DNA of 64,000 nucleotides. It comes from Leptodactylus fallax (Eukaryota > Chordata > Amphibia > Anura > Leptodactylidae). The DNA lies in assembly GCA_947044405.1 (NCBI GenBank), contig CAMRHE010000054.1, positions 6,835,501 through 6,899,500 of the forward strand. Reading direction: 5' to 3'. This document shows, piece by piece, positions 11,212-22,156 of the stretch. The position numbers were made by a program, and so were the translations under genes. The notes beneath the pieces were generated by a model. It was not told where the DNA came from and ran no database searches. It saw nothing but the letters and a program-made list of their open reading frames with translations. Each line of letters begins with the position of its first letter. The first letter of the stretch is position 1.

Positions 11212-11305
11212 AGCTTGGAGAGCACTCCGAGCTAGTATCAGCTTATCTTCACATCCAAGATTATCTCTCTGTACTCGGGTTCCAATCTGTTGCAGCATCT
11301 CTTGT
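11212..11305 (-). CDS. dst: dystonin exon shared by long and epithelial isoforms
   Basis: 94 nt, 1 nt + 31 codons; acceptor TTTTTAG, donor GTAAGT. The peptide begins [20 protein letters not shown] and ends [10 protein letters not shown]; the dystonin counterpart begins LEMLQQIANRVQRD. The first A completes the Arg codon from either the exon at 13584-13711 or the alternative first exon at 11485-11645, so this is the point where the two transcript types merge. The intron between the alternative first exon and this one is 179 nt and is mostly (ATCT)n, (CA)n and (AT)n microsatellite. Confidence 0.95.
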
Positions 11306-11357
11306 CTAAAAAGTAAGCAAGTAATATACAAAACTTATATCAAGGTTAAGTAAATCA

Positions 11358-11421
11358 AATCTATCTATCTATCTATCTATCTGTCTGTCTATCTTTCTAA
11401 ACATACATCACACACACACAT

Positions 11422-11456
<35 letters not shown>
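11358..11456. repeat. microsatellites (ATCT)n, (CA)n, (AT)n
   Basis: Three adjacent simple repeats in the very short intron between the BPAG1e first exon and the first shared exon. Length changes here would alter the spacing of that 179-nt intron. Confidence 0.9.
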
Positions 11457-11459
<3 letters not shown>

Positions 11460-11484
11460 AAGATTAATGCATAACAAAACATAC

Positions 11485-11645
11485 CTTGTGCTGCTTGACT
11501 GTTCACCACCAAAGCTTATGTATGAATTTATCATCGTAGGACCACAGTTAACTGACAGTAAGTTCTCATTGGAGCCAACACTAGTGCGACTGCTCCCCGT
11601 GAGTACAGAGTCACTACTGTAGTAGCCATAACAGGTGCTGTTCAT
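11485..11645 (-). CDS. dst: alternative first coding exon of epithelial dystonin isoform (BPAG1e/BP230)
   Basis: 161 nt from ATG to a GTATGTT donor, 53 codons + AG. The start is MNSTCYGYYSSDSVLTGSS; later come SNENLL, NCGPT, INS and ISFG. The human BPAG1e N-terminus, as I remember it, begins MHSSSYSYRSSDSVF and has SNENLL, HCGPT, INS and ISFG in the same order, then joins the LEMLQQI exon. Here the AG overhang is completed by the A opening 11212-11305, giving Arg as in human. The isoform lacks the actin-binding domain and in mammals anchors keratin filaments to hemidesmosomes in basal keratinocytes. The ATG has A at -3. There is no acceptor at its 5' side, as expected for a first exon. Homology assignment is from memory; phase and position are seen directly. 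Confidence 0.88.
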
Positions 11646-11795
11646 TTTTATACTACTGACCCTCAGTCACCCATCCAAACTGACAGTATGATAAAAGATA
11701 AAAGTAAAAAAACTCCAGAATGTACAGCTTCCAGGAACTAAAATATATCCCTACTGGCTAAGAGCACCACTAGCGTCCTTTCTTAAATAGGCTCT
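11646..11795 (-). promoter_or_regulatory. dst: candidate BPAG1e promoter and 5' UTR
   Basis: Directly upstream of the alternative start codon on the minus strand. A TATA-like CTATTTAAGA lies at 11781-11790, about 140 nt before the ATG, which would place a start site near 11755 and leave a 5' UTR of roughly 110 nt. A second TATAAAA abuts the ATG (11646-11652) and is too close to serve it. The tract has no CpG island. An internal promoter here is inferred from the first-exon assignment, not proven. Confidence 0.4.
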
Positions 11796-12557
11796 AACAT
11801 GTAGATTTAAAACCTAGCAAATAATGTTCACATTGCTCTTCAAAGGATTTTGCCTGAAGCCATATATACCAGTTGGAGTTTGCCTTTCCTCCCTAGCTCT
11901 AACACTGAGCAAGTTTGGGCTTATCGGCTTTATTTGGGCGTCTGTGGGAAATGGATATGCCAAATATTTCAGTTATTTCCAATCAGACAGTCCCAAATCT
12001 GTGTGTTATACACCAGCAATGTTTACATCCCAGAGCACCATGAATAGGAAACAATTAACATGCACAACAAGCACAACGTTTGGCAAAGTAATTGTTGCAG
12101 CACGCCAGATAGCGTAAAAGGTTTCAAGCAATAAAGGTAAAACCATTCACCTTTTCAATGTGATAAGCACTTGCTGCTTTTGAAAGACAAATTCATATTT
12201 ACTGGTGGAGGTCCCAAGGGCGGAATCTCTGATGATCACACTTATGACACTTATCTATTCCTTGGATAGGTGATTAGTTTCAATTTTGGGACAACCACTT
12301 TAAGGACACAGCTTTTTTTCATCACAATATCCTAAGAGACATAGCTCTTTCACTTTGAGCTTGTTTTCTGCGGAATGAGTTGTATTTTTTTAATGGCACT
12401 ATTTTAGGGAACCCATAATGTATTGTAAATCTAATTTTTTGGGGGGAGGGGATGAAAAAACATTTTGGATTTGGTCTTCGCAGAGTTCACATGCACTTGA
12501 AGCGATTTAGGTGTACTTTATCCTGGGGTTCGTTGTGAATAGGTTATCACGTTTTAC

Positions 12558-12857
12558 TACTAGAACCCACGTAGTGAAATGCAGCTAAAAAATGCTGTGG
12601 AAAAAATGCATAGAAAATGCATTGAGTTTTTTTCTGCAGCCTTATACTGTGAGTTTTTGCTGCGTTTTCTCAGCTTTTTTACTTCTCCTAATAAACTGGA
12701 GGGAAAACACTTGCGTTTCCGCAGCTGTGTTTTTGAAAAAGTGGATTTTCTAATATCTCATTCACTTTGCTAGTACTGTAAAATACTGCATTTGTGCCAC
12801 TGCATTTTCAGAGCAGGCAAAAACACTGTGTTTCAGCAAGATGGGGCCTTAGCCTAA
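12558..12857. repeat. foldback MITE, GGGGCCTTAGCCTAA family
   Basis: Left end near ACCCACGTAGTGAAATGCAGC, right end ATGGGGCCTTAGCCTAAGG, with TGCTGTGGAAAAAATGCAT inside and inverted matches across the centre. Same family as 16882, 22157, 40298, 43946, 44666, 45380 and 58931. Non-coding. Confidence 0.6.
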
Positions 12858-13583
12858 GGCAGAGAAGCTGCATTTTTTGCTGCAGATTTTGATGCAACTT
12901 TTCCGCAATGTGTGGCCTAAAAAAGGACCTGTCACCTCTCCTGTATCAGTTTGAGTAAATAATTGTATTCTCTAAAATATAACAATTTTGGTGCATCTTT
13001 TTTATAGTTCTTCATTGTACCACTTCTCTCTTATTTCTTCTAAAAATGTATGAATACATTGACAACTGGGTGTTATCAGTTGGGGACAAGTCCTTGCACA
13101 CTGACAGCATTCAATCAGTGTTCTAAAAAGAGAAAAGGTATTTTGACAACTTTTATGAGAGAAAAAAAAGGAGCCTCTAACCATAAGATAGCAAAAACTC
13201 AATCCAAATGCCGACTCTCCTCGCCACACAGGTAACCCTGACTATTTTTAAGATCTGATAAATAGGAAAGACTCCACAAACTTGTAATAAGGGTAAAGAA
13301 GTAATAAAGAGTAATTCTGCATGAGACAGAATAGCATAGTCTTTTATGCTTATTTGTCCCACGCATAAAAAGGAATGTTGAGGCATGAATGCAGGTCAGT
13401 CTTTTGGATTGTGCCTGTCCCATTACAGTGAATGGATTAGTTGCAGTGTATGTTTGAATGCTGTTTTTTGGCATTAAAATGTATACCCCAGATGGTAAAG
13501 TCCTAGCAGAAGGAAAAACATGATATGAATGGAGTCTAAACACCTTTCATAACTGTGTATTAAGCAAACAGCATTATATATAC

Positions 13584-13711
13584 CTTTCAATTTCAGGTCT
13601 TATTGCTTTCTCCCTTTCAAACATAGCGATGATCAGCTTTCCCCATTCTTTTTCTATGTCATTTGGATGGTATCCCTGACAAAGTTTGATTCGTCCAAAT
13701 TCAATCCAATC
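13584..13711 (-). CDS. dst: dystonin exon, plakin domain
   Basis: 128 nt, 42 codons + AG; acceptor TTTTAAG, donor GTATAT. The peptide begins [20 protein letters not shown], continues [19 protein letters not shown] and ends EIE. The YHPND-E-EWGKL core is a plakin-domain hallmark. The trailing AG is completed to Arg by the A that opens the exon at 11212-11305. The alternative first exon at 11485-11645 ends in the same phase, so either can feed that shared exon. Confidence 0.95.
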
Positions 13712-13793
13712 CTTAAAAGGAAAACAAGTCTTAATGTCAAGTCAGTCACAAATCCACAAAGATAATGCTTTAGCAACATAAACGACAACTTAC

Positions 13794-13889
13794 TTCCAGC
13801 AGTGAGTACAGGTGCTTAATCTTTTCTTTTTCACTTTCTTTTGGTGGGATATCTTTCTCCTTAAATTGTACATATTGGTTATAAAGTGC
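13794..13889 (-). CDS. dst: dystonin exon, plakin domain
   Basis: 96 nt, 32 codons, phase 0 both ends; acceptor TTTGCAG, donor GTAAGT. The peptide begins ALYNQYVQFKEKDIPPKESE and ends KIKHLYSLLE, which follows the vertebrate dystonin sequence closely: ALYNQY is shared with MACF1, while the IPPKE stretch is dystonin-like. It is the second and third helix of the first plakin spectrin repeat. The upstream neighbour of the acceptor reads as ORF by chance and is not coding. Confidence 0.95.
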
Positions 13890-14473
13890 CTGCAAAGACG
13901 ACACAGGAATTAAACAACTAGACCTACATAACCTGTGAATACAATGGATATGATAATGTTTTAGCCGTTCATACTGTTCATTCTCTGCACAAAGGTCTCT
14001 TAATACAGTACTTTGGAACAGGTATGATGGAATCAATGCTTAAAACACTTGTGGTCAAACAGTGGAGCATCATTTAAACTTCATATACAGGATTAGCAGA
14101 TCATTATGTGAGGTTATGTGCACATGGTAAATTTTCCACTTTCATTCAATAGGACTAGTCCACATGTGCTAACCCGCCATGGTATCTACAGGGAAAAAGC
14201 ATCAGAAAGCCAAACTTCCAACTCCAACTATGACTCATCTATTTTTTTACACTTTCAGACACCTTAAGAAATAGCTGTTTTTGATAAATCCTCGTCTATA
14301 GCAAAGCAATTAGCCTTAGACGCAGATATTTTTTCCACTAATCTATTCTGGCCAAAGTGCTGAAACTAGGACAGAATTGTAACTTAAACAGGCCACGCAA
14401 CTATCAAAAAAAGATTGGGAATATCCAGAGACATCGTCAAAAGATGTACATGATGCTGATGATGTAGAATTAT

Positions 14474-16103
14474 AGTAGTATAATGTTGTACCGTGTTAGC
14501 CATTGAAAGTAGTGGAAGAGTGAAGAAATCAGGCGATACCTTTTAGAAGCTAACTGAGTATATTTATAAGTAAGCTTTCAGGATTACTCGCTCCCTTCAT
14601 CAGACATGGTGTGATACAAGAACTGAAAATTAACAGATTTTTATACACATGGTTTTCAAAGCATTTTAGAGTCCTTAAAAAAAAAAATTGCAATCTAAGT
14701 AGAGAAGTTATTTACAACAGGTCAAAAAAACAGTCTGGAAACTTGTGGTGCGTGACGGAGGGATCAGTAATTCTTGCTGTTATCTGTTTGCTATCAGGAG
14801 GTGATTTGTGACCCTCACAGGTCACACATAGTGTGATTTGAAGCTGGCATGAATATTGAGTTCAGTTCATGGTTCAAACATAGTGTGACATGAAGCTGGC
14901 ATGAATATTAAGTCCAAATTGCAGAGTTTGAAATTTTTGCATAAATTTGTACTCCATTTCTTTTCTTTTCTCCTGTGTCTTAAAATGTCCCATTAAAACC
15001 ACAACCCGCAAATCTTCAATAGAGTGGTTTTCTCTCCGGAGAAATGTGCGGCCACTGGGAGATCAGTTCTGCTGTTATTAATGGTGGATCTGTGTGAGTT
15101 CATTCGTTGACTGAGTCTCTGCCCTGTTTCCCCCACATAGAGGCCTGTGGTGGGACATTGCACACACATTATGAGGTACACCACATTGGAAGACCTGCAG
15201 GAAAATGTCCCCCTAATTCTGTGCACCTGTTGTGACTGTGGGATTGGTATACTGTCAGCGGTGTGGATGTGCTTGCAGGTCATGCACCTTTTATGTAGGC
15301 AAGGTGAGGTGCCAACTGAAAATGGCACCTCACCTTGCCTACATAAAAGGTGCATGACCTGCAAGCACATCCACACCGCTGACAGTGTACCTATCCCACA
15401 GTCACAACAGGTGCACAGAATTAGGGGGACATTTTCCTGCAGGTCTTCCAATGTGGTGTACCTCATAATGTGTGTGCAATGTCCCACCACAGGCCTCTAT
15501 GTGGGGGAAACAGGGCAGAGACTCAGTCAACGAATGAACTCACACAGATCCACCATTAATAACAGCAGAACCGATCTCCCAGTGGCCGCACATTTCTCCG
15601 GAGAAAACCACTCTATTGAAGATTTGCGGGTTGTGGTTTTAATGGGACATTTTAAGACACAGGAGAAAAGAAAAGAAATGGAGTACAAATTTATGCAAAA
15701 ATTTCAAACTCTGCAATTTGGACTTAATATTCATGCCAGCTTCATGTCACACTATGTTTGAACCATGAACTGAACTCAATATTCATGCCAGCTTCAAATC
15801 ACACTATGTGTGACCTGTGAGGGTCACAAATCACCTCCTGATAGCAAACAGATAACAGCAAGAATTACTGATCCCTCCGTCACGCACCACAAGTTTCCAG
15901 ACTGTTTTTTTGACCTGTTGTAAATAACTTCTCTACTTAGATTGCAATTTTTTTTTTTTAAGGACTCTAAAATGCTTTGAAAACCATGTGTATAAAAATC
16001 TGTTAATTTTCAGTTCTTGTATCTCACCATGTCTGATGAAGGGAGCGAGTACTCCTGAAAGCTTACTTATAAATATACTCAGTTAGCCTCTAAAAGGTAT
16101 CAC
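14474..16103. mobile_element. palindromic (head-to-head) Penelope-like insertion with 13-bp TSD
   Basis: Two near-identical 3' fragments of one Penelope-like element face away from each other. Arms 14535-15313 (minus) and 15324-16101 (plus) are about 778 bp each, with a 10-nt spacer AACTGAAAAT. The left arm also keeps the 3' tail (TAGCCATTGAAAGTAGTGG, complementary to the tail at 48345-48400); the right arm stops before it. The whole is flanked by GATGTAGAATTAT at 14461-14473 and 16104-16116, so it entered as one unit. Confidence 0.85.
15324..15761 (+). pseudogene. Penelope-like C-terminus with GIY-YIG endonuclease domain
   Basis: The frame carries a Cys/His cluster (CLHKRCMTCKHIHTADS), then IRGTFSCRSSNVVYLIMCVQ, then GLYVGETGQRLSQRMNSHRS and a tail ending FMSHYV before the stop. 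VYLI...GLYVGET is the GIY-YIG nuclease core of Penelope-like elements, with the following Arg and the N-H-R motif. The reverse transcriptase is missing because the copy is 5'-truncated, so it cannot be a working element. The mirror copy on the left arm (minus strand, 15313 down to about 15000) carries a 2-nt insertion after HFSGE that shifts its frame. Confidence 0.8.
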
Positions 16104-16881
16104 GATGTAGAATTATGGCTGAAAGACCATCTGTCGCTTCTTACAAGTGAGGATTATGGCATGGATGAGTCCAGTCCTGAAGCCATATCAGAGAGACACG
16201 TCAGGTCTGAGAAAGAGATTTTAGCCTCTATGGAAATTGGCAGTAGACTAGGCTCAGATTGTACCAGTAAAACTCCACAGTCCAAACAAGACACTCAAAT
16301 TACAACAAACAAAATCTGGGCTGTGCAGGAATAGATAAACGATTCTTATGAAAACCTAAAAGTAACTGCAAAAATTTGTAAATTTTCCTAACAATATTAA
16401 CAATATATGATATTGAATTATTTATTTTGAAGTCAGAGTTGGAGTCAATACAGATTTTAAAACTACGCAGAGAAAAACTGAATATGAAGGTGAATGCAGA
16501 TTCCCACTAAAAACAATGGGACAAGGATTTGATGTGTTTTTCATATCGGTTGCAGCACAGAATGCGCCATAATCCACACAAAAAACAATACCACATAATA
16601 TTCTTAGAGCACCAGGCTGGAATATGGAAATTTCTATGGTCTGACACTTGTCAGAAACCAACTCATGTTTAATGACACAATAAGGAAATCATTTATGGGT
16701 TTAACAAGTATTCATGGTTGTATCCATGAACAATCTATCAAGACAAAAGACTTTCACAGCTAGGATGCTTAGAGAAAGTCTTTAAAACTCTGCAATTTTT
16801 TTAATTATTTGTATTTGCTAAAATGTTTAACTTTCAATTGTCTGCTAAATTAAATATAGTTATGATCATGGGAAAACTCCT

Positions 16882-17178
16882 TTAAGGCTAAGGGACCACA
16901 TAGCAAACTGCAGCTAAAAATTACAGCGGAAAAAACACAGCAGAAACGGAATTAGTTTTTTTTCCCCCACATAGTTTTTCATTTTGTTTTTTTCTGTGTT
17001 TTTTTTCTTTGCTTAGTAAATCTATAGGTAAAACACTCACATTTCTGCAGCTACAATTGGCAGACAACTTTTCTGTAGCTGTGTTTTTCCATAATGTATG
17101 GATGGGATTAGTATGGTTGTGGATCAGTTTATGCAGCAAACATTCGCTGCATTTTCACAATGTGGTGCCTTAGCCTAA
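16882..17178. repeat. foldback MITE, GGGGCCTTAGCCTAA family
   Basis: TTAAGGCTAAGGGACCACAT at the left and TGTGGTGCCTTAGCCTAA at the right are inverted matches; interior has AAAACACAGCAGAAACGG. Same family as 12558. Confidence 0.7.
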
Positions 17179-17179
17179 A

Positions 17180-18785
17180 GGTGGAATCTGAACCCAAAAA
17201 CTGATAAACAACAACTTTCAATTTCAGAAGTGAACTTATTGTGTCCCATATCTGGACATACGCCGAACTGCCTCAATTGATAAGTTATATACAGCATTTC
17301 ACAAAATTACCTGAAACATTACAAACTCATTCTGGATTAGTTGGCAAAATGTAACTTTCCATATTTGTCCCAGGTTGCCAGAATCCATACATAAAAATGG
17401 TAGTTCTTCCCCCGACTACTATATCTTTTACATACACTGCCTATCCCTATTACAGTAAAAGTACTGCTAGCTTTATAAATGTATGTCTTCCATTTTATCT
17501 AGAATAATAAAATACTGGTATCCCATAAAGGATACTGTATACTTATAAACCCTTGGAAGGTTTATCAGTGTCAAATTTCAGCAACCAGTATAGCACAGCT
17601 GGAGTAGATGCCCCTTTATGGACACATTTAGAATTTGATCTAGTAGCTCCATACTCCTTAGGAAACATTCACAAAACCATTATGAATGGCCGCTGCTCTC
17701 ATCTGTTATAGGATGAGAGCAACGTACTTCACTGGTAGTAGAGTGATGGATGCACAGATAGTCCCCTTCATCTATGTCCATTCACCTCTGTCTGGTGTCC
17801 TTTTGCATTCACCTTCATGACAGCTTTATTCCATAAAACATACACTCAGGAGCCAGGAGGTACCAGAAGCATACAATTGGGCAATGAAACAAACAATTCC
17901 GCCTTGCAACAGGGTCCACCAATCATAATTGGCCAAATCGGTCATCCTAACTGACTGCAGTTTTCTTTAAACCTGTTATGAAACCAGGCCTAATCCTTCC
18001 ACATCCTAAAAAACATTCCTGTTTTTTCGTTTTCTTGAATTCAGTTTTATAACATAATGTGTTCTTTATTTTAAAAAATGATGTTTATTGAAAGAAGAAT
18101 CACTTTTACTACACTTGTATCAAGGGTGTAGCGAAGAAATCACAGGCTACTGCCCGCAAACATTTGAGGGCATTTTATCAATCCTTATATGAAGAGACTC
18201 CAAAATGAAAACAACATGTTCTGATAGAAGAAAATCTGCTCTTTCTAATGGTGGTAAAAGAAAGAAGATTGAAGCTGTCCCACTGGAGATATAGGGCATC
18301 AAAAATGCTTTTTATACCAACTTTGAACTCTTATATTTTTTCAACCACTTGAAGGAAAGTGCTGCACATTGGAAGGTCTCATTACAGCCGTGTATTTAGT
18401 ACACCTACCAAAAATCAACCTGAAAGTCCAACTAGTTTTGACACTACAGCAGCCTCAATATCGCTGTAAATTCATTTTTGCAGTTTTTTGAGCCTAAACC
18501 ATGCAAAAAGTAAGAGGACTAGGAACATGGGGTTTTGCCAGTTCATTAAGCCCTAAAAGTTGTGCAGGTTCTCCAAATATCCCCCTTATACTGCTAAAAC
18601 TTCCATCTTTACAGCTTCTGGAATTTGGCCCAAAATGTCATTTTTGCTTAGGTGCCGTTTTGCAACCCTTTACTTGAGTTCCCCTAGAACCTCCAATTTT
18701 TAGTCTTTTGAACTAAAATTTTGCACATCTTAGTTTTATATCACAGAGAAACTATGTACCAAATTACATCAAAATCTGAGATGGT
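17180..18785. other. dst: dst intron, no gene seen
   Basis: Unassigned sequence. A common-repeat piece ending CACTTGACACGGAATGACCC lies just before the LINE fragment at about 18800. No splice-flanked coding stretch noticed. Confidence 0.45.
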
Positions 18786-18826
18786 GAGGTGGGGACGACC
18801 TTTAAAATTGGTCCACTTGACACGGA

Positions 18827-20055
18827 ATGACCCTATGCAAAATGAGAATGTTGGGACTGGGGGAAAACATATGCATTTGGGTTCACAACTGGCTCACTGA
18901 TAGGAAACAGAGGGTGCTTATTAATGGTAAATATTCATACTGGGTCACAGTCACCAGTGGGGTGCCACAGGGGTCAGTATTGGGCCCTCTCCTGTTTAAT
19001 ATCTTTATTAATGACCTGGTAGACAGTTTGCAAAGCAGGGTGTCCATATTTGCAGATGATACTAAACTTTGTAAGGTAATCAAAAATGAGGAGGATAATA
19101 GAATATTACAGGGGATCTAAGGAAGCTGGAAACATGGGCCGAGACTTGGCAAATGAAGTTTAATATTGACAAATGTAAGGTTAAGTATTTTGGTCGACAA
19201 AATAAAATGTATGATTATGTACTTAATAGTAAATTACTGGGTAAGACTGCCAATGAAAAAGACTTGGGGATTGTGGTGGACAATAAGCTTACCTTTAGTG
19301 ACCAGTGCCAGGCAGCTGCTGCCAAGGCAAATAAAATTATGGGATGCATCAAAAGAAGTATAGATTCTCATGACAAGAACATAGTTATGCCTCTAAACAA
19401 ATCACTGGTACGGCCACACACAGACTATTGTGCACAATTCTGGGCCCCAGTATACAAAAAAGACATAATCGAACTAGAAAGAGTGCAAAGAAGGGCAACC
19501 AAAATCATTACAGGAATGGGTGGATTGGAGTACAACGATAGATTAACAAACTTGGGGTTATTCAGTTTAGAGAAAAAACGTCTATGGGGAGATCTAATAA
19601 CAATGTACAAATACATGAAGGGACAGCGCAAACAACTTTCTAATGATCTTTTTACCCCTAGGCCAGTGACATTGACAAGGGGACATCCTCTACGACTGGA
19701 GGAGAGAAAGTTTCACCAGCAACATAAAAGAGGATTCTTTACAGTAAGAACAACAACAAGGCTATAGAACTCTCTGCCCCAGGAAGTGGTGATGGTGGAT
19801 TCATTGAACAAGGCCTGGATGCCTTTCTCGAACAGAACATTACGGGTTATGGATTCTAGATTTTAAGGGCACGTTGATCCAGGGTTTTATACTGATTGCC
19901 AGATTGGAGTCGGGAAGGAATTTTTTCCCATGAAATGGGGCATTTGGCATAAGCCTCATGGGGGTTTTTTTTTTCCTTCCTCTGGATCAACACTGTAGGG
20001 TTATAGGTTGGACTTGATGGACTGATGTCTTCATCCAACATCATATACTATATAC
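18827..20055 (+). pseudogene. CR1-like LINE, 5'-truncated reverse transcriptase and 3' tail
   Basis: Two frames joined by a shift near 19110 encode the C-terminal half of a non-LTR reverse transcriptase. Landmarks in order: WLTDRKQRVLINGKYS, TSGVPQGSVLGPLLFNIFIN, FADDTKL (catalytic YADD-type box), WQMKFNIDKCKV, LLGKTANEKDLGIVVDNKL, LERVQRRATKII, LGLFSLEKKRLWGDLI. That order is typical of the CR1/L2/Rex1 branch. The 3' end after 19770 carries the usual tail phrase GGTTGGACTTGATGGACTGA. Frameshift, truncation and lack of the endonuclease make it dead. Confidence 0.85.
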
Positions 20056-20149
20056 CGGACTCCGAAGCCTGATTACCGATATATGTGTGCACACAGGTAT
20101 GATTGACGATTACTTTATTATTCCAACATTAAGACACTATAAGTAGTTG

Positions 20150-20560
20150 AGGGAAAGAGGTTTGAGTTATACCCTTGACAAAGCTGCACGTGGCAACAGT
20201 AATAAGCGTGGGGTTCCCCCTTGCTGCTGGCCATACATGTCTGTCTGCTGGCTCCTTCTTTGGAGATTGTCCTTAGGTATGACTTGTGAGTTCCTCCTTT
20301 TGTATTGTATTTTATTTTAATATACTGTTGTGTACAGGACTGGAGATTTTGGGAGCTAGCGGTATTATTTATTGATTCAACTATCTACTCATTTTTTGTG
20401 ACATAGGCAGTTTAAGCACATACTGTGTACTGCAGCAGGTTTCAACTCACTGTTATTATATTGTGAATACTATGGCACATTAGATGTTTTTAAATGTTTT
20501 TAAGTCAGTGGTGTCTGTATTGCAACATTAATAAACTTTATTTTTTGGATCTATTTTGGT
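20150..20560. repeat. interspersed repeat, CCTTGACAAAGCTGCACGTG type
   Basis: Short phrase CCTTGACAAAGCTGCACGTG and a 3' part ending in AATAAACTTTATTTTTTGG. Looser relatives occur at about 25850-26350 (GTCAGGGGTAAAACGCACG ... AATAAAAATATTTGG) and 55885-56010 (CATCCCTGAAACGCGTAGTG). Probably one family of retroposed tails; relationship is by eye. Confidence 0.35.
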
Positions 20561-20946
20561 GTGTGCCTTATTGGACATGTACTTTTTCTCTGTGGTTGTA
20601 TATGTATTACATGACTAGATGCACCCCTAATATTATTGTGGTGTCCATCCATGTGTTTTTTGATACATGATGAGACAGTGACACAGAGATTCATAGCAGA
20701 GAATATCAATCGAGAACTATACTAGGCATAACACACTAACAGTTGTTTTCGGTTTGCTCCTTTAAATTACTTGAAATAGAACTCCACAATGCTCCCCAAC
20801 AGTGCTAGCTGTGGTGGGATTGAGTGCATAAAACCATATCACAGGACATATGAAGCCTCAGGGCTGCAGTTTGTGCACCTCTGACTTATTGATTATCTAG
20901 TGTTTTGTTTTTACCTTTTTGGAAAATGAATAAGTGAAGTCTTAGG

Positions 20947-21444
20947 CAGGGTTCACACTACCGTTGGAGTCCGTTATGAAGGTGTCCGTTAAAAAAAAAA
21001 CGGACACCTATCATAACAGACACTAACTGAAGTTATTTTAACTGATTCAATTAATGGTTCAGTTAAAAAAACGGACACATTAGCATCAGTTAGTGTCCGT
21101 TAGCATCAGTTAGTGTCCGTTTTTTAACACTGTCCGTTTTTTCTTTGTTTGTTTCTCCTTTCTGAGCATGCGCAGGAAAAAAACGGACATAAAATAACTT
21201 ATAAGTGTCCGTTATAAATCCGTTACCCATAGACTTCAATGTTAAAAAAATAACGGTCAAGAATCCGTTTTTTTCAAACGGACAAAAAGTCCTGCATGTA
21301 GGATTTTTTGTCCACGAAAAAAAACGGACTTCTGACGGATTTGGTGTAAACGGACACAAACAGACACAATATAAAAACCCATTGAAATGAATGGAAATTT
21401 TAACGGACACAACTGACGGTCACCAACGGTAGTGTGAACGCCCC
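20947..21444. repeat. foldback MITE, GGTTCACA family (GTCCGTT variant)
   Basis: Ends AGGGTTCACACTACCGTTGG and CCAACGGTAGTGTGAACG are inverted repeats. The inside is many GTGTCCGTT / AACGGACA pieces that pair with each other, so the whole can fold. Confidence 0.8.
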
Positions 21445-21687
21445 CTTAACCTTAGCTTTTACTGTAGTCAGAAGCCTACAGTAGGTAATACTGGGAGCTC
21501 TTCTTTACATGTTGCAGATGTGTCATTTTACACACAGGTTTGTGGGGTAGGTTAATCCATTAATAAATATATATTACATATACATTAGGCAAAAAAAGAC
21601 ATTTATGCAGTTCTCTTAGTGTACACTCTAATAGTTTATAGATATCCAGATAAAAACCATATGGTATATAGTCAACTAAAGTATTAC

Positions 21688-21807
21688 CTTTAGTTCTGCA
21701 ACAGCATTTGGAAAATTTCTGTCGGACATTAATGCTACATGGTGCCTAATCCATTGGATGAGGTAATTCACCATATTCTGATATTCTATCCACTTTACTT
21801 CAACATC
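21688..21807 (-). CDS. dst: dystonin exon, start of plakin-domain spectrin repeats
   Basis: 120 nt, exactly 40 codons, phase 0 at both ends; acceptor TTTTAG, donor GTAATAC. The peptide begins [20 protein letters not shown] and continues [13 protein letters not shown] to end AELK. The [18 protein letters not shown] stretch distinguishes dystonin from MACF1, which as I recall has a different sequence around SLIPWIKQH at this point. It forms the first helix of the first plakin-domain spectrin repeat. The intron to the next exon is 7.8 kb and contains the CR1 fragment, the Penelope palindrome and an antisense spectrin-like relic. Confidence 0.95.
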
Positions 21808-22156
21808 CTAAAACAAGAGAATACAAATATTAGCAACATAATATCACATATTATGAAAACAAGCAGGAGCATACATGCAATGAATGTAAAAGCTGGCATG
21901 AGTTTCAAGTGTTTTTACAGCATTTTAGGTGGTGTTTTTATATAAGCAATATTTTGTAAATCAGTATTTCTTGGTGTTTTAGAAGATCTATAGAGAAGCC
22001 TATGCAGGAATAAAAACCAGTAACTCCAAAATTTTATGTACCGCATGCAGACCTTTTCATATTTATCTAAACATATGGCTTTTCATATTTATCTAACATC
22101 TGGCTATACCACTGTCCACCCCCCTGCTCTAAAAAGTTGTAAGTGTATTGTCACGT

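Larger units (their letters stand above)
14281..16380 (+). pseudogene. spectrin-repeat pseudogene, antisense in dst intron, split by Penelope element
   Basis: Joining the sequence on either side of the insertion (target duplication counted once) leaves an open plus-strand frame of about 90 codons. It includes DADDVELWLKDHLSLL, TSEDYGMDESSPEA and ERHVRSEKEILASM, the layout of a spectrin repeat: WL, SEDYG-DE-S-EA, RH, E-E. After a TAG at about 16331 the frame still reads INDSYENLKVTAK, again spectrin-like. Upstream, frame breaks occur near 14385 and before. It most resembles alpha- or beta-heavy (beta-V) spectrin repeats. No introns are seen, so a fragment of a processed copy is likely. Opposite strand to dst, so not a dst exon. 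Confidence 0.6.

Noticed and set aside
14993..15490. 165-codon minus-strand ORF beginning MVGHCTHIM, with the same opening as a plus-strand ORF
   Set aside because: The shared opening is antisense of the Penelope GIY-YIG region crossing the palindrome centre; only the later part is Penelope sense sequence, with a frameshift.
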